9,137 bases of DNA from NCBI GenBank assembly GCA_036258055.1, contig DATAEK010000402.1:1-9137 (forward strand), given 5' to 3'. This document shows, piece after piece, positions 1-6,315 of this stretch. Every line of letters begins with the position of its first letter. The stretch's first letter is position 1. The stretch is from DATAEK01 sp036258055. Lineage in GTDB: Bacteria; Acidobacteriota; Vicinamibacteria; Vicinamibacterales; 2-12-FULL-66-21. The position numbers were made by a program, and so were the translations under genes. The notes below the pieces were generated by a model that did no database searches, was not told the DNA's origin, and saw only the letters and a list, made by a program, of their open reading frames with translations.

Positions 1-170
1 AGACTGACGACTGCCGACGGCCTGGCCGACTCGAGACTGACGACTGCCGACGGACTGTCGCCTCGAGACCGACGACTGTCGACTGACTGTCGATTGTGAC
101 CACCGACTGCCGACTGTCGACTGACTGTCGACTGTGACCGCCGACTGACGACTCCCGACTGTCGACTGTT
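1..170. repeat. Degenerate GC-rich tandem repeats upstream of obgE
   Basis: The whole stretch is made of recurring GACTG, CGACTG and GCCGAC words. Two larger periods are visible. The 20-base word at 1-20 recurs exactly at 34-53, with TCGAGAC at 31-37 and again at 63-69, giving a period of about 32-33 bases. A 38-base unit at 73-110 is followed directly by a second copy at 111-148 that differs at three positions (94/132, 102/140, 110/148). A partial further copy runs to about 168. There are no unique spacers between units, so this is not a CRISPR array. The repeats may extend upstream of the window. I see no gene in it, and no clear promoter or Shine-Dalgarno sequence, although it occupies the place where the obgE leader should be. 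Confidence 0.85.
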
Positions 171-1238
171 ATGTCTTTTGTCGACGAAGTAGACATCCAC
201 GTTGCGGCCGGCCACGGTGGACGCGGATGTATCAGCTTCCGGCGCGAGAAGTTCGTGCCTCGCGGCGGACCCAATGGCGGCGACGGCGGTAATGGCGGGT
301 CGGTCTACCTCGTCGCGCAGTCAAACCTCAACACGCTCCTCAACTTCCGATTCCAGAAAACCTTCAGCGCCGGCCGCGGCGGACACGGTGAAGGATCGAA
401 CCGCACCGGCGCCAGGGGCAACGACATCGAACTGAACGTGCCCATCGGTACGGTCGTGTACGAACGGACGGGAGACGATCTCGCGCAGCTCGCCGATCTC
501 ACCGAGGACAACCAGCGCGTGCTCATCGCGAAAGGCGGCCTGGGCGGCCGCGGGAACGCGCAGTTCGTGACGTCGACGAACCGCGCTCCACGGCGAGCCG
601 ATCCCGGATTGCCCGGCGAGGAGCGCGATCTTCGCCTTCACCTCAAGCTGCTCGCCGACGTCGGACTGGTCGGATTTCCTAACGCCGGCAAGTCGACGCT
701 GATCAGCCGCATCTCCGCGGCGCGTCCGAAGATCGCCGACTACCCGTTCACCACGCTCATCCCGAATCTCGGGGTCGTCAGCCTGTCGGGCCACCGCACG
801 TTCGTCGTGGCCGACGTGCCCGGTCTCATCGAGGGTGCGCACACCGGGCACGGGCTCGGCCATCGTTTCCTGAGCCATCTCGAGCGCACGAAGGTCCTCG
901 TCCACCTGGTGGATGTGTCATCGTTGAGCGCGCGGGATCCGGTGGAAGATTTCGACGTCATCATGCGGGAGCTCGCCTTGTTCCCGGGCCGCGATGCGTC
1001 GGGCGAACGGCTCACGGACAAGCCGATGCTGGCGGCCGCCAACAAGATCGACGCGCTCGACGAACCGGACCGCCTCGCGCGGTTGAAGGAGCATTTGCAC
1101 CCGCTCGGGATTCCGCTCTACCCTGTGTCAGCAGCCACCGGCGAGGGGCTCGACCCGCTGCTCGAGGCGATCTGGCGCGAGGTCGACGCCGCGCGAGCAC
1201 GCCCCGCCGGATCGCCGCTCGACAGCATCGCGGAATGA
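171..1238 (+). CDS. obgE: Obg-family GTPase ObgE/CgtA
   Basis: Ribosome-associated GTPase of the Obg family, known to act in late 50S subunit assembly and in stress and (p)ppGpp signalling; cytoplasmic. The 355-residue product has the glycine-rich Obg fold at about residues 1-160 (GRGCISFRREKFVPRGG near the start, then many Gly repeats) and a GTPase domain at about 161-340. Visible GTPase motifs are G1 GFPNAGKS (168-175), G2 around YPFTTL (191-196), G3 DVPG (215-218), G4 NKID (291-294) and G5 SAATGEG (320-326). There is no extended C-terminal domain, as in the shorter Obg proteins. The start is set by the family-typical MxFVDEV opening. No Shine-Dalgarno sequence precedes it, because repeats run up to the ATG. 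The stop overlaps the nadD start (ATGA), which implies translational coupling. rplU and rpmA, often found upstream, are not in the window. Confidence 0.97.
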   Translation: MSFVDEVDIHVAAGHGGRGCISFRREKFVPRGGPNGGDGGNGGSVYLVAQSNLNTLLNFRFQKTFSAGRGGHGEGSNRTGARGNDIELNVPIGTVVYERTGDDLAQLADLTEDNQRVLIAKGGLGGRGNAQFVTSTNRAPRRADPGLPGEERDLRLHLKLLADVGLVGFPNAGKSTLISRISAARPKIADYPFTTLIPNLGVVSLSGHRTFVVADVPGLIEGAHTGHGLGHRFLSHLERTKVLVHLVDVSSLSARDPVEDFDVIMRELALFPGRDASGERLTDKPMLAAANKIDALDEPDRLARLKEHLHPLGIPLYPVSAATGEGLDPLLEAIWREVDAARARPAGSPLDSIAE

Positions 1239-1939
1239 ACTTCGGAGGCCGCATCGGCATTCTCGGCGGGACGCTGGACCCCGTGCACCTCGGTCATCTC
1301 GAGACGGCGCGCGCGGCGCGGCAGGCGCTCGCGCTCGACCGGGTGCTGCTGCTGCCATCGCGCCTGCCGCCGCATCGCTCCAATGGGCCGGACGCGTCCC
1401 CCTTCCATCGCTTCGCCATGACCGCCATCGCGGTCAGCGGGGTCGAGGGCCTCGAAGCGAGCGACCTCGAGCTGACCACCCCCGGCCCGTCGTACACCGC
1501 TGACACGCTGCTTCGACTCCACGACGCCGGCCTGCGCCGCGATCAGATTTTCTTCATCACGGGGGCCGACGCGTTCGCAGAAATTGAAACCTGGAGCCGT
1601 TACCCGGGCGTGCTCGATCTCTCGCACTTCGTGGTCGTCTCGCGGCCGGGGCACGACGCGGCGCTGCTGCCCAACGCGCTGCCCGCAATCGCACCCCGAA
1701 TGCGCGCCGCAACGGCCGATGCGGTGGCAGGCGCGGATCCCACGGTTTTTCTCCTGAATGCGCGAACGCCGGATGTCTCGTCGACGGATATCCGCGCGCG
1801 GCTTCGCGCGGGACGCTCGGTCCGCGGGCTCGTGCCCGACGGCGTCGAACAACACATTCGCCAGCATCACCTGTACACGCACAACGTGACATCAACCGAC
1901 TTCCGCAGCACGGCAGATCACTTGCATGGCAAAAACTGA
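1235..1939 (+). CDS. nadD: Nicotinate-nucleotide adenylyltransferase NadD
   Basis: Transfers AMP from ATP to nicotinate mononucleotide to give deamido-NAD, the step before NAD synthetase; cytoplasmic. The 234-residue product opens with the nucleotidyltransferase signature GGTLDPVHLGH (residues 11-21, HxGH-type motif at 18-21) and continues with LLLPSRLPPHR (38-48). Further family motifs are FFITGADAFAEIETW (106-120) and the second nucleotide-binding motif SSTDIR (182-187), followed by the usual closing region ending HHLY (211-214). About 20 residues follow that usual end, and the last few are read from bases shared with the rsfS start. The ATG overlaps the obgE stop, so the gene is probably translated by coupling. 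The group obgE-nadD-rsfS is a recurrent bacterial neighbourhood. Confidence 0.95.
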   Translation: MNFGGRIGILGGTLDPVHLGHLETARAARQALALDRVLLLPSRLPPHRSNGPDASPFHRFAMTAIAVSGVEGLEASDLELTTPGPSYTADTLLRLHDAGLRRDQIFFITGADAFAEIETWSRYPGVLDLSHFVVVSRPGHDAALLPNALPAIAPRMRAATADAVAGADPTVFLLNARTPDVSSTDIRARLRAGRSVRGLVPDGVEQHIRQHHLYTHNVTSTDFRSTADHLHGKN

Positions 1940-2333
1940 ACGAGGGCGCAGCGTCACGAGCAAGAAGCGTTTGAGCGGAGAAGTTGCGAAAGCCGTGCAG
2001 GCCGCGCTCGACAAGAAAGCCACGGACGTCGTCGTTCTCGACCTTCGTCACACGCCGGCGTTCACCGACTATTTCGTGCTCTGCTCGGGGCAGAACGTGC
2101 GGCAGGTGAAAGCCATCGCGGATGCGGTCGAGGAAGCGCTGCGCGCGGCAAAGGTCCGCCCGTCGCACATCGAGGGGTACGATCGCGCCGAGTGGGTCTT
2201 GATGGACTTCTTCAACTTCATCGTTCACGTCTTCGTCCCGCAGACGCGCGAGTTCTATTCTCTGGAGCGATTGTGGGGAGATGCCGAGCGGATCGACGTC
2301 AGCGATGAAGGCGTCTTCGGCAAGCGGGCGTGA
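1926..2333 (+). CDS. rsfS: Ribosomal silencing factor RsfS
   Basis: RsfS (Iojap/YbeB family) binds ribosomal protein uL14 on the 50S subunit and blocks subunit joining, damping translation during nutrient limitation. The 135-residue product carries the family core at about residues 20-120: KKATDVVVLDLR (30-41), FTDYFVLCSG (46-55), RQVKAIADAVEE (59-70), then GYDRAEWVLMDFFNFIVHVF (84-103), and a closing REFYSLERLWGDA (108-120). The ATG at 1926 lies 14 bases inside the end of nadD and gives about 18 basic residues before the core. A TTG at 1971 is an alternative start with a more usual N-terminal length, and neither has a clear Shine-Dalgarno sequence. The frequent downstream partner rlmH is absent; a comF-type gene follows instead. 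Confidence 0.94.
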   Translation: MAKTERGRSVTSKKRLSGEVAKAVQAALDKKATDVVVLDLRHTPAFTDYFVLCSGQNVRQVKAIADAVEEALRAAKVRPSHIEGYDRAEWVLMDFFNFIVHVFVPQTREFYSLERLWGDAERIDVSDEGVFGKRA

Positions 2334-3090
2334 TGTCGATCTGAACACCACCCGCTCGTCCGTCTTTCACTCCCTCCTCGACGGCGTTCTGGCTGTCATC
2401 CTGGCCCCTGCCTGCGCCGCGTGCGATACGATCCTGGACGAACCGTCGGCAGGTCCCGTGTGCCGCGGCTGCTGGGACGCGATCGTGCCGTTCACGGCGC
2501 CGTTGTGCCAGCGTTGCGGCGATCCCTTGCCGTCCTGGCGGGTCATCAGCGTCGCGGCGTCGAGGTGTCCGCGCTGCCGCCGGCGTCCGTCTCAGGTGTC
2601 CGTCACGCGAGCGATCGGCAGCTATGACGGGACGCTCAGGGCGATCGTCCACGCGTTGAAGTACGGAAAACGTCGATCGCTCGCCAAGCCTCTTGCGGCG
2701 CGGATGCGTACGCATGCGGGCGATGTGCTCGGGAGCGCGGACGTCGTGGTGCCTGTTCCTCTCCATCGCAGTCGTCTTCGATCGCGCGGGTTCAATCAGG
2801 CAGGAGAGATCGCGCAGTACCTCGGGGTTCCGGTCCGGCTGGCGTTGCGGCGCCGCCGGGCGACGCCTTCGCAGACGGACCTCCCCGCGGGACAGCGGCA
2901 CCGAAACGTCCGCGGGGCGTTCGCACTTGCGCGCGGCGCTGACGTGAGAGGACTGCGGATCGCGCTCGTGGACGACGTGTGTACGACAGGGGCAACGCTG
3001 GAAGCGTGCGCGCGAGTGCTGCGCGACGCCGGGGCTGCTGACGTCGGCGCGGTTACCGCCGCCAGAGTCGCGACTCGACGACGCGGATGA
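2281..3090 (+). CDS. ComF family phosphoribosyltransferase
   Basis: ComF-type protein with a zinc-ribbon-like N-terminus and a phosphoribosyltransferase (PRTase) domain. Relatives act in DNA uptake (ComFC) or are of unknown substrate (GntX/YhgH), so the role here is not fixed. Four CxxC or CxxC-like pairs appear: C45/C48, C61/C64, C76/C79 and C96/C99. They are followed by YDGTLRAIVHALKY (115-128), the VVPVPLHRSRLRSRGFNQ region (155-172) and the PRPP-binding loop LVDDVCTTGATL (229-240). The start is uncertain. ATG 2281 overlaps rsfS by 53 bases and has GGGGAG directly against it, which is too close for a normal ribosome site. ATG 2305 overlaps by 29 bases; the first 30 residues look non-conserved either way. 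The 3' end overlaps tmk on the other strand by 38 bases. It is probably the last gene of the obgE operon. Confidence 0.9.
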   Translation: MPSGSTSAMKASSASGRDVDLNTTRSSVFHSLLDGVLAVILAPACAACDTILDEPSAGPVCRGCWDAIVPFTAPLCQRCGDPLPSWRVISVAASRCPRCRRRPSQVSVTRAIGSYDGTLRAIVHALKYGKRRSLAKPLAARMRTHAGDVLGSADVVVPVPLHRSRLRSRGFNQAGEIAQYLGVPVRLALRRRRATPSQTDLPAGQRHRNVRGAFALARGADVRGLRIALVDDVCTTGATLEACARVLRDAGAADVGAVTAARVATRRRG

Positions 3091-3646
3091 CGTCCGCCGC
3101 CACGTCTTGCTTCGAGCGGATCCCGTCGATGCGCACCCACGACGGGGCTTGCGCCTGACGGCGATAGCTTTCGCGCACGCGCGACAACATCGCGAGATCG
3201 CGCTCGTAGCGATCGCGGTTCGCGGCCTTTCGCTGCACCGCGGTGTCGGGCTCGATGTCGAGGAAGATCGTGAGGTCCGCCGGCGGCAGGAACCGCTGAA
3301 TCTCGGTCAGCCAGTCCGGGTCGAGACCCTGGGCTTCACCGTACGCGATGCTCGACGCCACGTACCGATCCGAGACCAGCGACACGCCGCTCTGCAGCCA
3401 GCTCTCGATCTGAGGCTTCTTCTCGTACCGGTTCGCGACGTAGAGGAGCTGCATGACGTCGGGGCCGTACTCCCGTTCGCCGTGCAGCCCGCGCGCGATC
3501 TCCGCACCGATTGACGTGTGGTAGTCGGGGAACGAGAGAAACTCGCAGCGCCCCTCGCGCGCGGCGATCCGGTCGCGCAGCAGCTCCGCCTGCGTCTGCT
3601 TCCCGCTCTGGTCCAGCCCTTCGAAAACGATGAACAGTCCGGCCAA
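3053..3646 (-). CDS. tmk: Thymidylate kinase (dTMP kinase)
   Basis: Phosphorylates dTMP to dTDP using ATP for dTTP synthesis; cytoplasmic. From the TTG at 3646 the product has 197 residues, close to the family norm. It shows the P-loop FEGLDQSGKQTQ (8-19), YVANRYEKKPQIESWL (69-84), the DRY motif SDRYVASSIAYG (92-103), FLDIEP (128-133) and an Arg-rich lid RKAANRDRYERD (139-150). The residue after the P-loop lysine is Gln17 instead of Ser/Thr. The NRYE..P.I and DRY..S.AYG pattern reads closer to the eukaryotic/archaeal-style kinases than to the E. coli type, which is my impression without an alignment. I chose TTG because it lies 4 bases after the lysA stop and puts the P-loop at the expected distance; the open frame upstream is only lysA antiphase. 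Probably cotranscribed with lysA. Confidence 0.92.
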   Translation of the reverse strand: MAGLFIVFEGLDQSGKQTQAELLRDRIAAREGRCEFLSFPDYHTSIGAEIARGLHGEREYGPDVMQLLYVANRYEKKPQIESWLQSGVSLVSDRYVASSIAYGEAQGLDPDWLTEIQRFLPPADLTIFLDIEPDTAVQRKAANRDRYERDLAMLSRVRESYRRQAQAPSWVRIDGIRSKQDVAADVIRVVESRLWRR

Positions 3647-3650
3647 CGGG

Positions 3651-4892
3651 TCAGCTCTCGAGCGCGACGAGATCGTCGATGGTCTGACGCCGGCGAATGA
3701 GGATCGGCTTGCCGCGATCCACGAGGACCTCGGCGGGCAGCGTGCGGCGGTTGTAATTCGAGGCCATGACCGAGCCGTACGCCCCGACGTCGAGCACCGC
3801 CATGAGATCGCCGACCTTCGGAGCAGGCATTCGGCGATCGCGGCCGAGGGTGTCGCTGCTCTCGCACAGCGGACCGACGATGTCGGCGACCACGTCCTGC
3901 GCACGACTGGTGGCGACCGGCTCGATTCGGTGAAACGCGTTGTAGAGCATCGGCCGGATCAGTTCGGTCATGCCCGCGTCGAGGATCACGAACATCTTCC
4001 CGTCTGGCTGCGCTTTCACGTCCACGACCGACGCCACCAGCGCGCCCGCCGGACCGACGATATTGCGACCGGGCTCGAGGATGATCGAGAAGCCGCTGTC
4101 CTTGACGATCGGCAGCAGGGCCGCCGCGTAGTCCTGGGCCGACGGCGCGACCGATCCGTCGTACGAGATACCGAGACCGCCGCCGAGATCCAGGTGCTCG
4201 ATCCCGACACCCTCCGCTCGCATGTCGCGGGCGAGACCGACGACAGCTTCCGCCGCGCTCTTCAGCGGCTGCAAGTCCATGATCTGCGACCCGACATGGA
4301 TGTGGAGCCCGACGACCTCGAGACCCGGGCGTGAGGCCGCGCGCCGGCAGATCTCGCCCGCCGCCTCGAACGCAATCCCGAACTTGTTGGTCTTGAGGCC
4401 GGTGGAAATGTGCGGATGGCTCCGCGCGTCGATGTTCGGATTGATCCGGAGCGCCACGCGCACGCGAGTCTGGCGCGCGCGGGCAATGGCATCGATGCGC
4501 TCGAGCTCTCCTTCTGACTCGGCGTTGATCGTCTTGACTCCGAGATCGATCGCCTGCTCGAGCTCGGCGTTCGTCTTGCCGACGCCGGTAAACACGATCT
4601 GCGGCGGAATGAAGCCGGCTCGCAACGCCACGTCGATTTCACCGCCTGAGTTCGCGTCCGCGCCGCTGCCGAGTCCGCGCAGCAGCCTGACGATGGCGAG
4701 CGTCGAGTTGGCTTTGAGCGCGTAATGCATCGCATGCGGGTACGAGGCGAACGCCTCGTCGACAGCACGGTAGCGCTCGGTAATGGTCGCGGCGCTGTAG
4801 ACGTAGAGAGGAGTCCCGTGGGCCGCGGCGATATCGGCAAGCGGCACGCCGTCGCAAGCGAGCGTGCCATGGAGGCGCTGAAAACCGGTCAC
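3651..4892 (-). CDS. lysA: Diaminopimelate decarboxylase LysA
   Basis: PLP enzyme that decarboxylates meso-diaminopimelate to L-lysine, the last step of lysine synthesis. From the GTG at 4892 the product has 413 residues, typical for LysA. It is a fold type III (alanine racemase-like barrel) enzyme. Visible elements are GTPLYVYS (26-33), the PLP lysine in YALKANS (K60), GSGADANSGGE (76-86), HIHVGSQ (197-203), the phosphate-binding GGGLG (237-241), EPGRNIVG (273-280) and the second-subunit CESSD (343-347), then YGSVMASNYN (372-381). The frame stays open for 60 more codons upstream, overlapping the sigma gene. The GTG start is preferred because the family opening (xxF-x-G-x-L-x-CDGVPL) begins there. 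No Shine-Dalgarno precedes it, and a -10-like box lies only about 10 bases upstream. tmk follows after 4 bases. Confidence 0.95.
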   Translation of the reverse strand: MTGFQRLHGTLACDGVPLADIAAAHGTPLYVYSAATITERYRAVDEAFASYPHAMHYALKANSTLAIVRLLRGLGSGADANSGGEIDVALRAGFIPPQIVFTGVGKTNAELEQAIDLGVKTINAESEGELERIDAIARARQTRVRVALRINPNIDARSHPHISTGLKTNKFGIAFEAAGEICRRAASRPGLEVVGLHIHVGSQIMDLQPLKSAAEAVVGLARDMRAEGVGIEHLDLGGGLGISYDGSVAPSAQDYAAALLPIVKDSGFSIILEPGRNIVGPAGALVASVVDVKAQPDGKMFVILDAGMTELIRPMLYNAFHRIEPVATSRAQDVVADIVGPLCESSDTLGRDRRMPAPKVGDLMAVLDVGAYGSVMASNYNRRTLPAEVLVDRGKPILIRRRQTIDDLVALES

Positions 4893-4902
4893 GTGTCCGG
4901 AA

Positions 4903-4910
4903 ATTGTATA
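4903..4910 (-). promoter_or_regulatory. Candidate -10 element for lysA-tmk
   Basis: Read on the - strand this is TATACAAT, in an otherwise GC-rich stretch. It ends about 10 bases before the lysA GTG at 4892, so transcription would begin only a few bases before the start codon and give a nearly leaderless message. A -35 match is poor: TTTAGC lies 18 bases upstream of TATACA. The assignment rests on AT content and position only. Confidence 0.4.
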
Positions 4911-4973
4911 TTGCCGCAGCCTCGTGGTGCTAAAGTCGCGCCGGCGCCGTGTCTGGCCCCTCGTGGACGCATC

Positions 4974-4982
4974 TGTTATGAT
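4974..4982 (+). promoter_or_regulatory. Candidate extended -10 promoter for the sigma operon
   Basis: TGTTATGAT matches an extended -10 (TGN followed by TATGAT, five of six to TATAAT). It lies about 40 bases before the sigma factor ATG, so the leader would be about 34 bases. The -35 region 17 bases upstream (TGGCCC) does not match the consensus, as is common with extended -10 promoters. It points away from the lysA promoter, making 4893-5022 a divergent promoter region. No other gene or clear hairpin is visible there. Confidence 0.4.
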
Positions 4983-5022
4983 TTCGAGGATCCCGCCTTG
5001 TCGTTTCGACTTCTGATGACGC

Positions 5023-5676
5023 ATGTCAGTTGATTCCGCGCCCGCGCAGCCACTCACGCCCGATAGCCTCATCGAGCAGTGTTTGACTGGCGATCAGTCG
5101 GCGTGGGAAACCATCGTCCAGCAGAACTGGCGGAAGGTATTCAACGTCGCATATAAGTTCGTTGGCAAGCATGACGAAGCGGAAGACCTGACCCAGGACA
5201 TCTTTCTCAAGATCTTCCGTGCGCTGGGCACGTTCGATCGGCGAGCGAATTTCCAGACCTGGATCATCAGCATCAGCCGCAACCTCTGCATCGATCACTA
5301 CCGCAGCGTGCGGAAGGAGCGGCAGACGATCGCGCGGGAAGTCGATGCGGGCGACCTGCAGCCGGCATCAAGCGACCGCGGCCCGTATCAGGCGGCCGAG
5401 CACCAGGACATGCGCGTCCTGCTCAAGCAGGCGCTGCAGACGCTTCCGCTGACGCTGAGGACGGCGGTAGTCTTGCGTGATCTGCAGGAGCTGTCGTATC
5501 AGGAGATCGCGGATCGACTCGGCCTGCCGGAAGGCACGGTCAAGTCCCGTATCAACCGCGGGCGCATCGAGCTGGCACGCCAGCTCAGGCGGCTGCAGGA
5601 CAAACAGCCGGCGGCCCGGCGCAGGCGGGGCGCTCCCGCTCGCGCGCGCAGCCGGCGCTCCGGAGTGTCTGAATGA
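5023..5676 (+). CDS. ECF-type RNA polymerase sigma factor
   Basis: Sigma-70 family protein of 217 residues with only regions 2 and 4, as in extracytoplasmic function (ECF) sigma factors; it redirects RNA polymerase to a small promoter set. Region 2 spans about residues 25-100, with the DEAEDLTQDIFLKIFR core (51-66) and RANFQTWIISISRNLCIDHYR (74-94, the promoter-melting and -10 contact part). Region 4 spans about 130-190, with the helix-turn-helix ELSYQEIADRLGLPEGTVKS (156-175). The last 22 or so residues are a low-complexity Arg/Ala tail. The ATG lacks a good Shine-Dalgarno sequence. The stop overlaps the STAS gene start (ATGA), so the two are translationally coupled. No zinc-finger anti-sigma gene follows, which is unusual for an ECF sigma. 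Confidence 0.93.
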   Translation: MSVDSAPAQPLTPDSLIEQCLTGDQSAWETIVQQNWRKVFNVAYKFVGKHDEAEDLTQDIFLKIFRALGTFDRRANFQTWIISISRNLCIDHYRSVRKERQTIAREVDAGDLQPASSDRGPYQAAEHQDMRVLLKQALQTLPLTLRTAVVLRDLQELSYQEIADRLGLPEGTVKSRINRGRIELARQLRRLQDKQPAARRRRGAPARARSRRSGVSE

Positions 5677-6014
5677 ACCTCACTACCGAACACGCGAACG
5701 GGATTGCAGTCGTGCGCGTCGGCGAGTCCCGGCTGATGTATCCGCTCCTCTCGGAGTTTTCGTCGGCCGTGACACAACTCATCAACTCAGGCGAGCGCCG
5801 CGTCGTTGTCGATCTCTCGTCGGTCGGCTACGTCGATAGCGCGACGATCGGCTGCCTGATGGACCTGTACCGGCAGGCGAGTGCCGCCGGCGGCGCCCTC
5901 AAACTCGCCGGCGTCCAGAAGCGGGTCGAGACGATGCTGACGATGACCGGGGCCCAGAACTTCATCGAGGTACACCCGGACGAGCCCAGCGCCGTCAAAA
6001 GCTTCGGAGTCTAG
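5673..6014 (+). CDS. STAS-domain protein, anti-sigma factor antagonist-like
   Basis: Single STAS domain of 113 residues, the fold of SpoIIAA/RsbV-type anti-anti-sigma factors, which bind an anti-sigma kinase when unphosphorylated. The pattern is an N-terminal strand IAVVRV (11-16), a helix with LSEFSSAVTQLI (26-37), the strand RRVVVDLSSVGYVDS (42-56), a helix up to RQASAAG (67-73) and LKLAGVQKRVETMLTMTG (77-93). At the phosphorylation-loop position it reads D55-S56-A57-T58-I59-G60, where D-S-[ST]-G-[LI]-G is usual. S56 is therefore the candidate acceptor, but the loop is atypical. The start is supported by GGAG at 5662-5665, 7 bases before the ATG, and by overlap with the sigma stop. Pairing with the sigma gene suggests a role in controlling it. 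No kinase partner is encoded nearby. Confidence 0.9.
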   Translation: MNLTTEHANGIAVVRVGESRLMYPLLSEFSSAVTQLINSGERRVVVDLSSVGYVDSATIGCLMDLYRQASAAGGALKLAGVQKRVETMLTMTGAQNFIEVHPDEPSAVKSFGV

Positions 6015-6017
6015 CGC

Positions 6018-6287
6018 ATGCGTACGATCAAGTTGACGACCGGCGCGAAGCTGCCGCTCGACGGCGATCTCCTCACCATCCTCGAGACGCTGTATCGAGA
6101 GATGACGGCGAAGAAGGAGCTCGAACGCACCTTCGAGGACACCATTCGCGAGATCCAGCACCTCATCGACGAGATGACGCCGGACGAGCGCAAGCAGTAT
6201 CTGAGCGAGAGCCTGTTCCTCAACTTCGTCTCGTACGAGAACGAACGGCTCGGCGCCTATATGAAGAAGCTGACGCACAAGCGGTAA
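6018..6287 (+). CDS. Small charged helical protein, unknown function
   Basis: I do not recognise this 89-residue protein. It begins with a short segment MRTIKLTTGAKLPLDGD (1-17) that could form a beta hairpin. The rest looks almost entirely alpha-helical and rich in Glu/Lys/Arg, with heptad-like hydrophobic spacing over about residues 18-55 and a second helix to the C-terminus (FLNFVSYENERLGAYMKKL, 67-85). There are no cysteines, no signal peptide and no membrane segment. It sits 3 bases after the STAS stop, with CGGAG at 6005-6009 eight bases before its ATG, so it is a well-supported gene of the same operon. Its place suggests a protein-protein partner of the sigma/STAS pair or of the radical SAM protein downstream, but the sequence itself does not show this. 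Confidence 0.85.
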   Translation: MRTIKLTTGAKLPLDGDLLTILETLYREMTAKKELERTFEDTIREIQHLIDEMTPDERKQYLSESLFLNFVSYENERLGAYMKKLTHKR

Positions 6288-6315
6288 CAACAGGGATCCG
6301 CTCCCGAATCCAGCC

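Noticed and set aside
1..170. CRISPR array
   Set aside because: The repeat units abut or overlap with no unique spacers of regular length, and no cas gene is present.
1118..2351. Long - strand open frames (1118-1882 and 1557-2351) opposite nadD and rsfS
   Set aside because: Low-complexity Arg/Ala-rich translations without motifs, opposite clear conserved genes; shadows of GC-rich codon bias.
3630..4334. + strand open frame of 234 codons opposite lysA
   Set aside because: The opposite strand encodes LysA with all catalytic motifs; this frame shows no domain and is rich in Arg/Asp/His from complementary codons.
4899..4930. ECF-type autoregulated promoter (GGAAAT with a CGT-like -10) in front of the sigma gene
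   Set aside because: GGAAAT is only an approximate -35 for ECF sigmas and the -10 match is not specific; the extended -10 at 4974-4982 is the better candidate.
4893..5072. Longer lysA starting at 5072
   Set aside because: The additional 60 residues are not LysA-like and would overlap the sigma factor start and its promoter; the family N-terminus begins at the GTG at 4892.
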